Positions 19,154-28,682 of a stretch of 64,000 bases of DNA are shown piece by piece. The stretch spans positions 894,457-958,456 of the forward strand of contig NZ_LT615227.1 in assembly GCF_900096755.1 (NCBI RefSeq). Direction: 5' to 3'. The first letter of the stretch is position 1, and every line of letters starts with the position of its first letter. A model generated the notes under the pieces. That model worked only from the letters and a program-made list of their open reading frames with translations. It was not told where the DNA came from and did no database searches. The position numbers and the translations under genes are program-made. This stretch comes from Polynucleobacter necessarius (lineage in GTDB: Bacteria > Pseudomonadota > Gammaproteobacteria > Burkholderiales > Burkholderiaceae).

Positions 19154-19183
19154 GGGCCTTACTGGGCCTTACTGGGCCTTGAC
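19154..19183. repeat. Three tandem copies of a 10-bp unit at the tolR stop codon
   Basis: The unit GGGCCTTACT is repeated almost perfectly three times across 19154-19183, the last copy diverging to GGGCCTTGAC. On the minus strand the tolR stop codon lies in this array, so slippage could change the tolR C-terminus or the tolR-tolA spacing. Confidence 0.75.
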
Positions 19184-19588
19184 CGCAAGGCCAACCCGTT
19201 TGACGCCATTCTCTTTGAGTTTGGACATGACATCCATCGCGGTTTCATACTTAATGGATTTATCGGCAGCAATCACCATCGGTTGATCGACTGATTTTTC
19301 TGCTTGCGTTCTTGCAAAGGCGCCGAGTTCAAATTTATTGAGTGTTTGTACGGGATCACCATCTTTGCGAACAATGACATTCTCGTTGGCATCGATTGTT
19401 AAAAAGATAGGGGGTAATGATTGGACCTTGGCGCCGCCAACGGTAGGTAAGTTCACGACGCCTGGATTGACCATGGGTGCAGTGACCATGAAGATCACGA
19501 GCAAAACCAACATGACGTCGATGTAAGGAACGACGTTGATGTCAGCCATTGCCCGACGTTTATTTTTTCGCAATGAAGATCCGGCCAT
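19169..19588 (-). CDS. tolR: Tol-Pal system protein TolR
   Basis: ExbD-family stator subunit of the proton-driven TolQRA motor. The single helix [16 protein letters not shown] carries the conserved proton-path Asp at about residue 24 ([11 protein letters not shown]). The periplasmic domain shows [10 protein letters not shown] and [21 protein letters not shown]. The product is 139 residues. The stop codon lies in a 10-bp tandem repeat. It follows tolQ by 11 bases. Confidence 0.95.
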   Translation of the reverse strand: MAGSSLRKNKRRAMADINVVPYIDVMLVLLVIFMVTAPMVNPGVVNLPTVGGAKVQSLPPIFLTIDANENVIVRKDGDPVQTLNKFELGAFARTQAEKSVDQPMVIAADKSIKYETAMDVMSKLKENGVKRVGLAVKAQ

Positions 19589-19599
19589 GACGTATTCGC

Positions 19600-20256
19600 T
19601 TAGCGTCCCGAAGTTTGACGTTGCAAGATGTTGGTGAATTCTTCGATGAAGGTTTCAAAACGAATCGAGAGGCGATCGACATCGGTAGCCGCTCGGTTGT
19701 AGGCAACTACCGCAGGGATAGTCGCAAACAAACCAATGGCGGTTGCAATCAAGGCCTCAGCAATACCAGGGGCAACCGCAGAAAGGGTCGTGTTCTGAAC
19801 GTTGGCCAAGCCACGGAATGAGTGCATGATGCCCCAGACGGTGCCAAATAGGCCGATATAAGGGGAGACTGAGCCAACGGATGCCAGGAAGGGCAAATTC
19901 GCCTCTAGAGCGTCCATTTCACGCTGGTAAGTGGCTTTCATGGCACGGCGGGCAGCGTCGATTTCACGAACTTTCATGAATTCCTGCATTCCGGCCTCAA
20001 AGATATGCTCCAGAACCGCATCGCTGCGGGTATTGCGCTGGGCGGCGGCCATCAGGGTTTTGAGGTCTCCGCCAGACCAAAAGGCACGCTCAAAGCGCTC
20101 TGTATCTTGCCTAACCCCCCGTAATACGGCGGTTTTCTTGAAAATAATGGTCCAGGAGGCAACGGACATCCCTAGTAATAACAACATTACCAACTGTACT
20201 AATAGGCTGGCATTAAGGACTAGGGAGAGGAATGAGAGGTCTTGTGTAGAGGTCAT
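19600..20256 (-). CDS. tolQ: Tol-Pal system protein TolQ
   Basis: MotA/TolQ/ExbB channel subunit of the Tol motor, with three membrane helices. Helix 1 is around residues 15-37 (LVQLVMLLLLGMSVASWTII). Helices 2 and 3 lie in LPFLASVGSVSPYIGLFGTVWGIMHSF and GIAEALIATAIGLFATIPAV, which include the conserved Thr and Gly-rich faces. The product is 218 residues. First gene of the minus-strand tolQRAB-pal-cpoB-queC run, divergent from glyA. Confidence 0.95.
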   Translation of the reverse strand: MTSTQDLSFLSLVLNASLLVQLVMLLLLGMSVASWTIIFKKTAVLRGVRQDTERFERAFWSGGDLKTLMAAAQRNTRSDAVLEHIFEAGMQEFMKVREIDAARRAMKATYQREMDALEANLPFLASVGSVSPYIGLFGTVWGIMHSFRGLANVQNTTLSAVAPGIAEALIATAIGLFATIPAVVAYNRAATDVDRLSIRFETFIEEFTNILQRQTSGR

Positions 20257-20284
20257 GGTGGATTTTGTATGATGTAGGTTGATT

Positions 20285-20310
20285 TTACTAAGTTAATGAA
20301 AACTTAGTAA
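20285..20310. promoter_or_regulatory. Perfect 10-bp inverted repeat in the tolQ-glyA divergent region
   Basis: TTACTAAGTT (20285-20294) and AACTTAGTAA (20301-20310) are exact complements with a 6-base loop, ending 24 bases before the glyA ATG. It could be an operator for a dimeric regulator or a leader hairpin. No T-run follows, so it is not a normal terminator. Confidence 0.45.
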
Positions 20311-20334
20311 TCCAACTTCATTAGGATTATCACC

Positions 20335-21579
20335 ATGTTTGACCGTCAGAACACTTTAGCCAAAACCGACCCGCAATTGTGGGAAGCCATTCAGAACGAG
20401 AATAAGCGTCAGGAAGACCATATTGAGCTGATTGCTTCCGAGAACTACACCTCACCAGCGGTGATGGCTGCTCAGGGCTCCCAGTTGACGAATAAGTACG
20501 CTGAAGGATATCCAGGTAAGCGTTATTACGGTGGTTGTGAATTCGTGGACGTAGCTGAGCAATTGGCTATCGATCGTGTAAAAGCTTTGTTTGGTGCTGA
20601 AGCTGCTAACGTGCAACCTCATTGTGGTGCGTCAGCTAACCAAGCAGTATTCCTCGCATTCTTAAAACCTGGTGATATGTTCATGGGTATGAGTCTTGCT
20701 GAGGGCGGACACTTGACTCACGGTATGGCACTCAATATGAGCGGTAAGTGGTTCAATCCGATTGCTTACGGATTAGACAAAAGTGAAGAAATTGATTACG
20801 AGCAAATGGAGCGTTTGGCTCGTGAGCACAAACCTAAATTAATTATTGCTGGTGCATCTGCTTACTCTAAGAAAATTGATTTTGAGCGCATCGGTAAGTT
20901 GGCTAAAGAAGTCGGCGCGATTTTCATGGTCGACATGGCTCACTATGCAGGCTTGGTTGCTGCTGGTGTTTATCCAAACCCAGTACCGCATGCTGACATC
21001 GTTACTTCGACTACACACAAGAGCTTGCGCGGCCCACGTGGCGGGATCATCTTGATGAAAGCGGAGCATGAGAAGGCAATTAACTCTGCAGTGTTCCCAG
21101 GCTTACAGGGCGGTCCTTTGATGCACGTCATTGCTGCTAAAGCTGTCGCATTTAAAGAGGCTGCAGAGCCAGGCTTTAAGGATTATCAAAAACAAGTAGT
21201 TGCTAATGCAAAAGCATTGGCTGAAACATTAATTGCACGTGGCCTACGCATTGTGTCTGGTGGTACAGATTCACATGTGATGTTGGTGGATTTGCGCGCC
21301 AAGAAAATGACTGGTAAAGAAGCTGAGCGTGTATTGGGCGAAGCACACATTACTTGCAACAAAAACGGTATTCCTAATGACCCAGAAAAACCAATGGTCA
21401 CCAGTGGTATTCGTTTGGGTTCGCCAGCAATGACTACTCGTGGATTTAAAGAAGCTGAAGCAAGACAAGTAGGTAACTTTATTGCTGATGTTTTGGATAA
21501 TCCAAATGATGCAGAGAACATTGTCAAGGTGCGCGCTCAAGTTGCTGAGCTCACTAAACGCTTCCCTGTTTACGGTTAA
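20335..21579 (+). CDS. glyA: Serine hydroxymethyltransferase
   Basis: PLP enzyme that interconverts serine and glycine with tetrahydrofolate, the main one-carbon source. The 414-residue protein has [10 protein letters not shown], the GKRYYGGCE motif, [10 protein letters not shown] and the PLP lysine in [13 protein letters not shown] (Lys229), plus [16 protein letters not shown] near the C-terminus. nrdR follows 25 bases later, a common pair in betaproteobacteria. Intact, although folE in the same window is destroyed, so reduced folate must come from another source or gene. Confidence 0.97.
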   Translation: MFDRQNTLAKTDPQLWEAIQNENKRQEDHIELIASENYTSPAVMAAQGSQLTNKYAEGYPGKRYYGGCEFVDVAEQLAIDRVKALFGAEAANVQPHCGASANQAVFLAFLKPGDMFMGMSLAEGGHLTHGMALNMSGKWFNPIAYGLDKSEEIDYEQMERLAREHKPKLIIAGASAYSKKIDFERIGKLAKEVGAIFMVDMAHYAGLVAAGVYPNPVPHADIVTSTTHKSLRGPRGGIILMKAEHEKAINSAVFPGLQGGPLMHVIAAKAVAFKEAAEPGFKDYQKQVVANAKALAETLIARGLRIVSGGTDSHVMLVDLRAKKMTGKEAERVLGEAHITCNKNGIPNDPEKPMVTSGIRLGSPAMTTRGFKEAEARQVGNFIADVLDNPNDAENIVKVRAQVAELTKRFPVYG

Positions 21580-21604
21580 CTCTTAAAGTAGAAGAAGAGC
21601 CGCA

Positions 21605-22051
21605 TTGCGCTGCCCTTTTTGTCATAACGACGATACCCAGGTTCTCGATACCAGGGTATCGGACGAGGGCGATACGATTCGTCGTCGCCGTCGTTGCGTA
21701 AATTGCGATAAGCGGTTTACCACTTATGAGCGTGTGGAGCTGGCCTTGCCAGCTATCGTGAAGAAGAATGGCAGCCGTGTTGATTACAGTCACGACAAGT
21801 TGGCCAGCTCGCTTAAGCTAGCCCTCAGAAAGCGCCCGGTTTCATCGGACTCTGTCGATGAGTCGATTGCCCGTATTGAAGAAAAGCTCCTGAGCCTAGG
21901 TGAGAAAGAGATTCCTAGCGAGCGCATTGGTGAGTTGGTAATGCATGAGCTCAAGCGCCTAGATAAGGTCGCTTATATTCGTTTTGCTTCTGTCTATCGA
22001 AGCTTTGCTGACATTGAATCATTTGAGAGCGCTCTCAAAGAGCTAAAGTAA
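21605..22051 (+). CDS. nrdR: Transcriptional repressor NrdR
   Basis: Zinc-ribbon/ATP-cone repressor of ribonucleotide reductase genes. Cysteines 3, 6, 31 and 34 (RCPFC, CVNC) form the zinc ribbon, with the basic stretch RRRRRC; the ATP-cone spans about residues 49-139. The product is 148 residues. The start is a TTG at 21605 because translation must include MRCPFC; a GAAGAAGAG purine stretch precedes it. Confidence 0.95.
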   Translation: MRCPFCHNDDTQVLDTRVSDEGDTIRRRRRCVNCDKRFTTYERVELALPAIVKKNGSRVDYSHDKLASSLKLALRKRPVSSDSVDESIARIEEKLLSLGEKEIPSERIGELVMHELKRLDKVAYIRFASVYRSFADIESFESALKELK

Positions 22052-22102
22052 AGTAGTTCAATAACCCTGGTGCAGTGAGTTTCTGCTTGCTGCTTGCACC
22101 TA

Positions 22103-23077
22103 CTACTGCTGATATTTCTTTGCTTGCTCAGCGCACATCATCTTAATAACGCCATCAATATCTGTTGGCTTATTCCAGCCTAAAGTTTTAATCGCTTTTT
22201 CAGGATTGCCTACGCTAGACACGATCTCGTTAGGGCGGAAGAAGCTCTGCTCAATTTCCACATATTTTTGCCAATCCAAATCAAAATACTCAAAAGACTT
22301 GGCAACAAAATATTTCAAGGATTCTTTTCTGCCGGTAGCAATGACAAAATCATCTGGCTTTTCGAGTTGCATCATGAGCCACATTGCTTCAACGTATTCT
22401 GGTGCCCAGCCCCAGTCACGAGAAATTTCTAAATTACCGAGTTGTAATTTATCGAGCTGACCCGCTTTAATCTTGGCAGCACCCGTAATAATCTTTTGAG
22501 TCACAAAGCGCTCAGGGCGAAGTGGAGACTCATGGTTAAAAAGAATGCCGGTACAGGCATACAGTCCATAAGATTCGCGATAACTATTGATGAGCCATTT
22601 GGCGGTAGATTTTGCGACGGCGTAAGGGCTACGTGGAGCAAAAGGAGTTTGCTCGTTTGCTGGCGTATCGCCGGTATCACCAAAACATTCGCTAGAGCCT
22701 GCGTTATAGAAGCGCACAGGTTTATTTAACAAGCGAATGACTTCCAAAATATTCAGGGTGCCAATGGCAATACTTTCAATGGCTTCGACCGGCTGATCAA
22801 ATGAGAGCCCTACTGAGGTTTGACCAGCAAGGTTATAAATTTCATCAGGGGCAGCCGTTTGGATGGCATTAAATACGCTTCTTCTAAAGTCGTCAATAGA
22901 AACGGAAATTAATTTAACTTGAGAGCGAACACCTACGGTATTGAGGTTGTTGAATGACGAGGCCATCACATCACGTGATGAGCCTGTCACTTCATACCCT
23001 TTGGATAAGAGATGCTTCGCTAGGTAAGCACCATCTTGGCCGGTAATACCGATAATTAATGCTTTTTTAGCTGCCAA
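22103..23077 (-). CDS. GDP-mannose 4,6-dehydratase paralogue
   Basis: Extended SDR of 324 residues with the GMD hallmarks IIGITGQDGAYLAKHLL, YNLAGQTSVGLSFDQP, the catalytic segment SSECFGD with SPYAVAKSTA (YxxxK), and [20 protein letters not shown]. The catalytic triad segment reads AGSSE rather than the usual STSE. It is shorter than the gmd gene at 36.7 kb (375 residues) and lies far from the glycan locus, next to adk. It probably makes GDP-4-keto-6-deoxymannose, perhaps for rhamnose or a deoxy-talose, but no partner reductase adjoins it. Confidence 0.85.
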   Translation of the reverse strand: MAAKKALIIGITGQDGAYLAKHLLSKGYEVTGSSRDVMASSFNNLNTVGVRSQVKLISVSIDDFRRSVFNAIQTAAPDEIYNLAGQTSVGLSFDQPVEAIESIAIGTLNILEVIRLLNKPVRFYNAGSSECFGDTGDTPANEQTPFAPRSPYAVAKSTAKWLINSYRESYGLYACTGILFNHESPLRPERFVTQKIITGAAKIKAGQLDKLQLGNLEISRDWGWAPEYVEAMWLMMQLEKPDDFVIATGRKESLKYFVAKSFEYFDLDWQKYVEIEQSFFRPNEIVSSVGNPEKAIKTLGWNKPTDIDGVIKMMCAEQAKKYQQ

Positions 23078-23087
23078 TTTACCGGGC

Positions 23088-23816
<729 letters not shown>

Positions 23817-23866
23817 CTAGGATTATCCCCGAGAATGCATGCTACACAGGGGATCGGGTGTTTTTT

Positions 23867-24631
23867 CTAGGAATTGGCCAGTAACTGCCTCACCCTTTCG
23901 AGGTCCTCGAGGGTGTCAACTCCAGCTGGAGGTGCTTTAGGGGCAATATGGACCGCAATACGGTAGCCATTCCAGAGGGCGCGAAGCTGCTCTAGCGCCT
24001 CTGCTTGTTCTGGGGGTGCTGGCTCTAAGCGTGTGAAAGCTTGTAAAAAATCGGCCCTATAGGCGTAAATGCCCAAATGACGGAGATGCTCTGTATTTTG
24101 TGGGGCATCTGCATCCCGTACAAAAGGAATGGGTGCTCTGGAAAAATGCAAGGCCTCGCCCATGCGGTTGAGAACTACTTTGACCGCATTTGGATTATTG
24201 ATCTCTGATAAATCTGTGATTGGTACAGCAACAGTGGAGATGGCGCATTGCGAGTGATCAGCTAATGTTTGCGCAACTTGATTAATTAACTCCGGTGGAA
24301 TGAGTGGCTCATCACCCTGGACATTCACGACCAATGCGTTGGCAGGTAACTTCAATAGTTGCGCCACTTCAGCAATGCGATCGGTTCCAGTGGGGTGATC
24401 GGGGCTAGTCAATAAACACTCAATGCGATGTTCATCGCATGCCGCCTGAATTTCTGGAGAGTCTGTTGCAACCACTACGCTTTGTGCAAGAGATTGTTTG
24501 GCGCGCTCAGCAACTCGGATCACCATTGGCTTTCCGCCAATATCAGCAAGAGGCTTACGCGGCAATCGTGTAGAACCCAGTCTTGCGGGTATGACAACTA
24601 AAAAATCAGGAGCTTTGGAGGTGGCGGTCAT
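23867..24631 (-). CDS. kdsB: 3-deoxy-manno-octulosonate cytidylyltransferase
   Basis: Activates Kdo as CMP-Kdo for the LPS inner core. The 254-residue protein begins with VIPARLGSTRLPRKPLADI, then VATDSPEIQAACDEHRIECLLTSPDHPTGTDRIAEVA, the NVQGDEPLI motif and HLGIYAYRADFL. It is in the minus-strand run exbB-exbD-lpxK-trm112-kdsB. Its intactness shows the LPS core is still made. Confidence 0.96.
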   Translation of the reverse strand: MTATSKAPDFLVVIPARLGSTRLPRKPLADIGGKPMVIRVAERAKQSLAQSVVVATDSPEIQAACDEHRIECLLTSPDHPTGTDRIAEVAQLLKLPANALVVNVQGDEPLIPPELINQVAQTLADHSQCAISTVAVPITDLSEINNPNAVKVVLNRMGEALHFSRAPIPFVRDADAPQNTEHLRHLGIYAYRADFLQAFTRLEPAPPEQAEALEQLRALWNGYRIAVHIAPKAPPAGVDTLEDLERVRQLLANS

Positions 24632-24642
24632 GCAGTGGAGTG

Positions 24643-24822
24643 TTAAAGAACTTCGTCAGCGCTAAGACTGCGCGCTTCGTCAACTAGCATAACAGGCACA
24701 TCATCGCGAATAGGGTAGGCCAGGCGATCTGCTTTGCAAACGAGCTCATGTTTTTGAGCATCCAAATGCAGTGGGCTTTTGCACAAAGGGCAAACCAAAA
24801 TATCGAGTAGACGTTTATCCAT
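24643..24822 (-). CDS. Trm112-like zinc-ribbon protein (UPF0434/YcaR family)
   Basis: A 59-residue protein: starts [19 protein letters not shown], a CPxC zinc-knuckle half, with another Cys in [16 protein letters not shown] and the family ending [12 protein letters not shown]. Four-cysteine version is incomplete (only three cysteines visible, as in many bacterial members). It lies in the conserved place between lpxK and kdsB. The bacterial role is unclear; eukaryotic Trm112 activates methyltransferases. Confidence 0.9.
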   Translation of the reverse strand: MDKRLLDILVCPLCKSPLHLDAQKHELVCKADRLAYPIRDDVPVMLVDEARSLSADEVL

Positions 24823-24908
24823 GATTTTCTATAGTTATCAATGCAGTTGCTTTTATGAGTATCTGCAGCTGTTTCTGTAGCAGTAAGTGTAGCGCTATCA
24901 GAATAGTC

Positions 24909-26006
24909 TTACAGGTTGTATCTATTTGGGTCTGGTCTTTGCAGAATAGATTGAACCCATTCCATGAGGCTATCAGGCAGGCTGAGGGATAGCGGTACCA
25001 CCCAAATTCGATCATCCGTAATACCCGAGCATTTCACGGCATCTTTTTCAGTGATCAGAATGCGCTCGGCATGGATGTTTGTAAAAAACTGGTTTGTATA
25101 GGTAGCGTGATCAGCAAGCGCGATAGTTTTGCCTGCGACACCCTCTTTTAGGAGGGCGGTAAAAAATCGCTGTGGATTGCCTAAGGCAACTACGGCAGTA
25201 ATCTTGGTAGGCAAATAGGTGTCGGCAATCTGCGAGAGCGTTTGAGTGTTTGCTGGGTTGATCAGTTGATAGGCTGCGCCTAGGACGGGCATCAAATGAA
25301 AAGCGCGTCGACCCATGAAGTATTCATCGGTAATAGCGCCGGTCAGAGAATTCATTTTTTCATTACTTACTTCAGTCAGCAAAGTGGCATCGCGATCGCG
25401 CGAGGCGGGTTCGCGCAATGGCCCTGCTGGGATCAGAAAGCGATTTCCTTCGCCACGTCCATCGCGAACTACAAATTCGATATCACGACCACCTTCTCGG
25501 GCAGGCCGGCGAGGCAAGCCACTATGCTGCAAACCGTCATCGCTAATGATCACGTTTACTTCTGGAGAGTGAGTTAGTAATGCTTGAATACTTTTCTGGC
25601 GTTTTGGAAAAATCCAAAGTGGAAATTGGTTGTTAGTGCGTTTTGCAATCAGCACTGGTTCATCACCAACCAATGCTGGATCGGAATCTGCTAAAACTTG
25701 CACGGGCGTTGTTTGCGCATTCGATCCATAACCTCGACTAATAATCCCAGGCCTCCATCCGAGTCGTGATAGCTGCTCTGCAAGTGCAATCACAATTGGC
25801 GTTTTACCAGTTCCGCCTACCCGAATATTGCCCACAATGATGAGCGGCACAGGAGCAGGGCGATGTTTAATTAATCCTAAGTCTTGAATCAACTTACGTA
25901 ATCGCAAAACTAGTCCATAGATATAGGAGGGCGACCAGAGAAAAAGACTAGTAGGGCCGCGCCTTTCCCAAAACTGAGGTGATTTACGAAAGAAAAATAA
26001 AGACAT
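24909..26006 (-). CDS. lpxK: Tetraacyldisaccharide 4'-kinase
   Basis: Phosphorylates the lipid A precursor at the 4' position on the inner membrane. The 365-residue protein has an N-terminal amphipathic/hydrophobic segment (SPSYIYGLVLRLRKL), the Walker A GNIRVGGTGKTP (residues 59-70), PGIISRGYG and IISDDGLQHSGL. The end, near NRYNL, is slightly long for the family. Between exbD (11-base gap) and the Trm112-like gene. Confidence 0.94.
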   Translation of the reverse strand: MSLFFFRKSPQFWERRGPTSLFLWSPSYIYGLVLRLRKLIQDLGLIKHRPAPVPLIIVGNIRVGGTGKTPIVIALAEQLSRLGWRPGIISRGYGSNAQTTPVQVLADSDPALVGDEPVLIAKRTNNQFPLWIFPKRQKSIQALLTHSPEVNVIISDDGLQHSGLPRRPAREGGRDIEFVVRDGRGEGNRFLIPAGPLREPASRDRDATLLTEVSNEKMNSLTGAITDEYFMGRRAFHLMPVLGAAYQLINPANTQTLSQIADTYLPTKITAVVALGNPQRFFTALLKEGVAGKTIALADHATYTNQFFTNIHAERILITEKDAVKCSGITDDRIWVVPLSLSLPDSLMEWVQSILQRPDPNRYNL

Positions 26007-26017
26007 AAAGGCGATCT

Positions 26018-26485
26018 TTATTTCTTGGTTTGACTGCTAAACACAATGTTTGCAAGGTCGGCATCGCGGGCAGCCTCAAGAGCGCTCATAACTGCTTGAT
26101 GCGGCGCTCTGGCGTCTGCATCAATATTGACTTGAAGATTATTTGCTGCACCTTTATTACTGCTGCTTGCATTGCTTAACTGCATGAGGGCGCTACTAAG
26201 TTGTGAACGATCAGTGACTTTGCCATTGATGGCAAAGCGTCCATCACGACTCACGGCAATATGAATTTGCTTAGCTTCAGTTTGGCTTTCAGAGCCATTA
26301 GCAGTTGGTAAGGTAATAGCAAGTTCTTGATAGCGTGTGAAGGTGGTGGAGATCATCAAAAAAATCAGCACTACTAACAGAACATCAATAAAAGGAATGG
26401 GATTGATTTCAGGTTCTGCAGAAACGGATCCCGCCCCCAGGGAAAATCGCTTCCCTGCTTTTGGGTGTGTATCTAACCAACTCAT
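26018..26485 (-). CDS. exbD: Biopolymer transport protein ExbD
   Basis: TolR/ExbD-family stator of a proton-driven motor, with one membrane helix around residues 29-50. The conserved Asp is in NPIPFIDVLLVVLIFLMIS. The periplasmic domain has IHIAVSRDGRFAING and VNIDADARAPHQAVMSAL. The product is 155 residues. It overlaps exbB by 4 bases (ATGA). Placement upstream of lpxK is the standard betaproteobacterial order; whether it serves TonB uptake or the envelope is not shown here. Confidence 0.92.
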   Translation of the reverse strand: MSWLDTHPKAGKRFSLGAGSVSAEPEINPIPFIDVLLVVLIFLMISTTFTRYQELAITLPTANGSESQTEAKQIHIAVSRDGRFAINGKVTDRSQLSSALMQLSNASSSNKGAANNLQVNIDADARAPHQAVMSALEAARDADLANIVFSSQTKK

Positions 26486-27123
26486 TGCGTTGATTCAGCT
26501 GGATAAAGTTTTTTAAATAACTGGCGAGTAAATTCTTCACACTCGCGTTGACGTTGATTTGCAAGTGCGCGTAATCCACGCCAGCTAGCTAACGCAGGAA
26601 TCGCAATTAATAAACCAAATGCAGTGTTGTAAAGCGCTACAGAAATTCCGTGAGCGAGTTGTTGTGGGCTACCAGCTGCACCACTAATTGCACCTTGACT
26701 GCCAAAAATTTCAATCATTCCCACAACTGTGCCAAATAAGCCGAGTAGAGGTGCAACAACAGTGGCAATCGTAGCCAGCGCCCCTAAGTAGCGGTCTAAT
26801 TTAAGCCAAGTGTTTTGTGCGCTTGCTTGCAGCTCCTCCAACGCAGACTCAGAGTTATTACCAGCAGCTTTTTCGCTCAACAGGCAGGCTAATAAGGGGC
26901 TTGCTGGTGATAGCTGGGCAAACTCTTTAATCTGCTGCTCAGGTAGCGAATTTTGCTTAAGTATTTGATTTGCAATGGAAAAATCAGTTTCTAGGCTATC
27001 TTTAGGAAATATATGGATTTGCCGTAGATACCAGCTGCGCTCCGAAACAATGGCTAGACCAATGATGGGGATGATTAGAAGGGGCCAAATGGGCCAGCCA
27101 GCGGATAGTAAGATGGAGTACAT
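26482..27123 (-). CDS. exbB: Biopolymer transport protein ExbB
   Basis: MotA/TolQ/ExbB channel protein of 213 residues with three hydrophobic segments: about 8-27 (WPIWPLLIIPIIGLAIV), LGALATIATVVAPLLGLFGT and GISVALYNTAFGLLIAIPAL. It forms a proton channel with ExbD. First gene of the exbB-exbD-lpxK run. No tonB is adjacent. Confidence 0.92.
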   Translation of the reverse strand: MYSILLSAGWPIWPLLIIPIIGLAIVSERSWYLRQIHIFPKDSLETDFSIANQILKQNSLPEQQIKEFAQLSPASPLLACLLSEKAAGNNSESALEELQASAQNTWLKLDRYLGALATIATVVAPLLGLFGTVVGMIEIFGSQGAISGAAGSPQQLAHGISVALYNTAFGLLIAIPALASWRGLRALANQRQRECEEFTRQLFKKLYPAESTQ

Positions 27124-27437
27124 AAGCTCAGTACTTTAGCTGAATTAAAAAGCCTGTTTCGGAAAGATAGCCTGTAGATAACTCTGTGCAAAACTTTTCA
27201 GCAGTTTCGCCGTAAGTCCTTGATTGATGGTGGGCGCGGGTTGATGGGGTCTAAATCTCCCCTGGGTGGTTCGGTTAAATATCCTTATAAATCAACGGCT
27301 TAATATTGAGTTGTTGGATTTATGAGACGTTTCGGGTCAGTAATTACTTACTTTTAGGCGTTCAACCAAGAGCGAATATGCTTCTGTGGATATTTATTGG
27401 CCTCTAAGCCAAATGGAATTGTAGAAAACGAGAAAAA
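27124..27437. other. 314-base intergenic region between exbB and the xseA pseudogene, with DnaA-box-like 9-mers
   Basis: Holds the divergent promoters of exbB and xseA. I see two 9-mers resembling DnaA boxes on the minus strand, at 27173-27181 (one mismatch to TTWTNCACA) and 27185-27193 (TTTTGCACA, full match), and a weaker one at 27385-27393. A short hairpin TTGGC/GCCAA is at 27397-27412. No gene or RNA was recognised. Confidence 0.4.
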
Positions 27438-28654
27438 ATGTCGGAAATATCCAAGGAAATACTTAGTGTTGGCGATCTAAACCGCGCCATTGCAGCTTCT
27501 TTAGAAGACCGCTTTCATACTGTTTGGGTTAGCGGGGAGATTCCCAACTTCAAGGCCTATGACAGTGGGCATTGGTATTTCTCGCTCAAGGATGAAGAAG
27601 GTCAAATCCGCTGTGTGATGTTTCGAGGTCGCAATGGGCAGGTAGGTTTCATGCCGCAATCCGGTGATTTGGTCGAGGTCAGCGCCAGTTTAGGAATGTA
27701 TGTACCGCGAGGTGACATTCAACTCACCATTCAAACTTTGCGACGTGCAGGTATGGGCGGCTTGTATGAGGCGTTTTTAAAGCTCAAAGCCAAACTTGCT
27801 AAAGAAGGCTTATTTGACGAAGAGCGCAAGCGAGATATTCCGAGTCACCCTAGATCGATCGGCATCATCACATCACCACAGGCTGTAGCTTTAAAAGATG
27901 TGTTGAGTACATTAGCATAGCAAGACGTGCGCCGCATATTCCGATTGTAATTTATCCAACCTTAGTGCAAGGACCAGATGCGCCTGCGGGAATCATCTCT
28001 GCGCTGAAGGCTGCCAATCAAGAAAATGCAGTTGATGTCATTTTGATGGTGCGCGGCGGCGGCAGCATTGAAGATCTTTAGGCGTTTAATGATGAGCAGT
28101 TAGCTTATGCAATTGCTCAGTCTGACATTCCAGTGGTGAGTGGCGTTGGTCACGAAACAGATTTCACGATCGCTGATTTTGTTTCTGATCTCAGGGCGCC
28201 AACACCAACAGGTGCTGCTGAACTGGCAGCACCACGTCGAGATCAAATGTTGCAAGAGTTGGATGCCATCATGCAAGCGCTGTTAGCGCGCATCAATCAA
28301 CGTGTAGAGCGTGAAGCACAAACCCTAGATCAACTAGCCTTGTGCTTAAGTCATGCATTACCTAATCCAGATCGTATGCGGGAACAAATCACAAACTGGC
28401 AACAACGCTTAAATCAAGCGTGGTCAGTACGTATGGAGAATTGGAAGCGCAGTCAATCTCACTTCCAGTCGCAATTGGAGATGCTCAACCCTCAAAGAAC
28501 TTTAGAGCGTGGATATGCAGTGATTTTGAAAGAAGACAAGGCGACGTTACAGGCTGTACGCAATCCAGCAGAGCTCAATACTGAGAATACTTTCCAGATT
28601 CGTCTGGCTGAAGGTCAGGTTGATGTGGAGTTTTCTGAGGTGAAACAAAAATAA
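27438..28654 (+). pseudogene. xseA: Exodeoxyribonuclease VII large subunit, disrupted at two sites
   Basis: XseA with XseB degrades single-stranded DNA. The N-terminal OB domain ([28 protein letters not shown]) is intact to [20 protein letters not shown]. There a tandem duplication of TAGCA (27913-27917 and 27918-27922) creates a stop and shifts frame by 5. Removing one copy restores STLARRAPHIP. Further on, SIEDL is followed by TAG (28079-28081) where the family has Trp (TGG). The C-terminal domain then reads through VVSGVGHETDFTIADF to LERGYAVIL and 28654. Two independent lesions, one a substitution, make it a genuine pseudogene of about 405 codons. Confidence 0.95.
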
Positions 28655-28682
28655 GTCGCGCTGTGAATGGGGCAATTAAGTT

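Noticed and set aside
23825-23854. ATCCCC/GGGGAT inverted repeat between adk and kdsB
   Set aside because: Stem is short with a long loop, and the T-run lies on the wrong side for the minus-strand genes.
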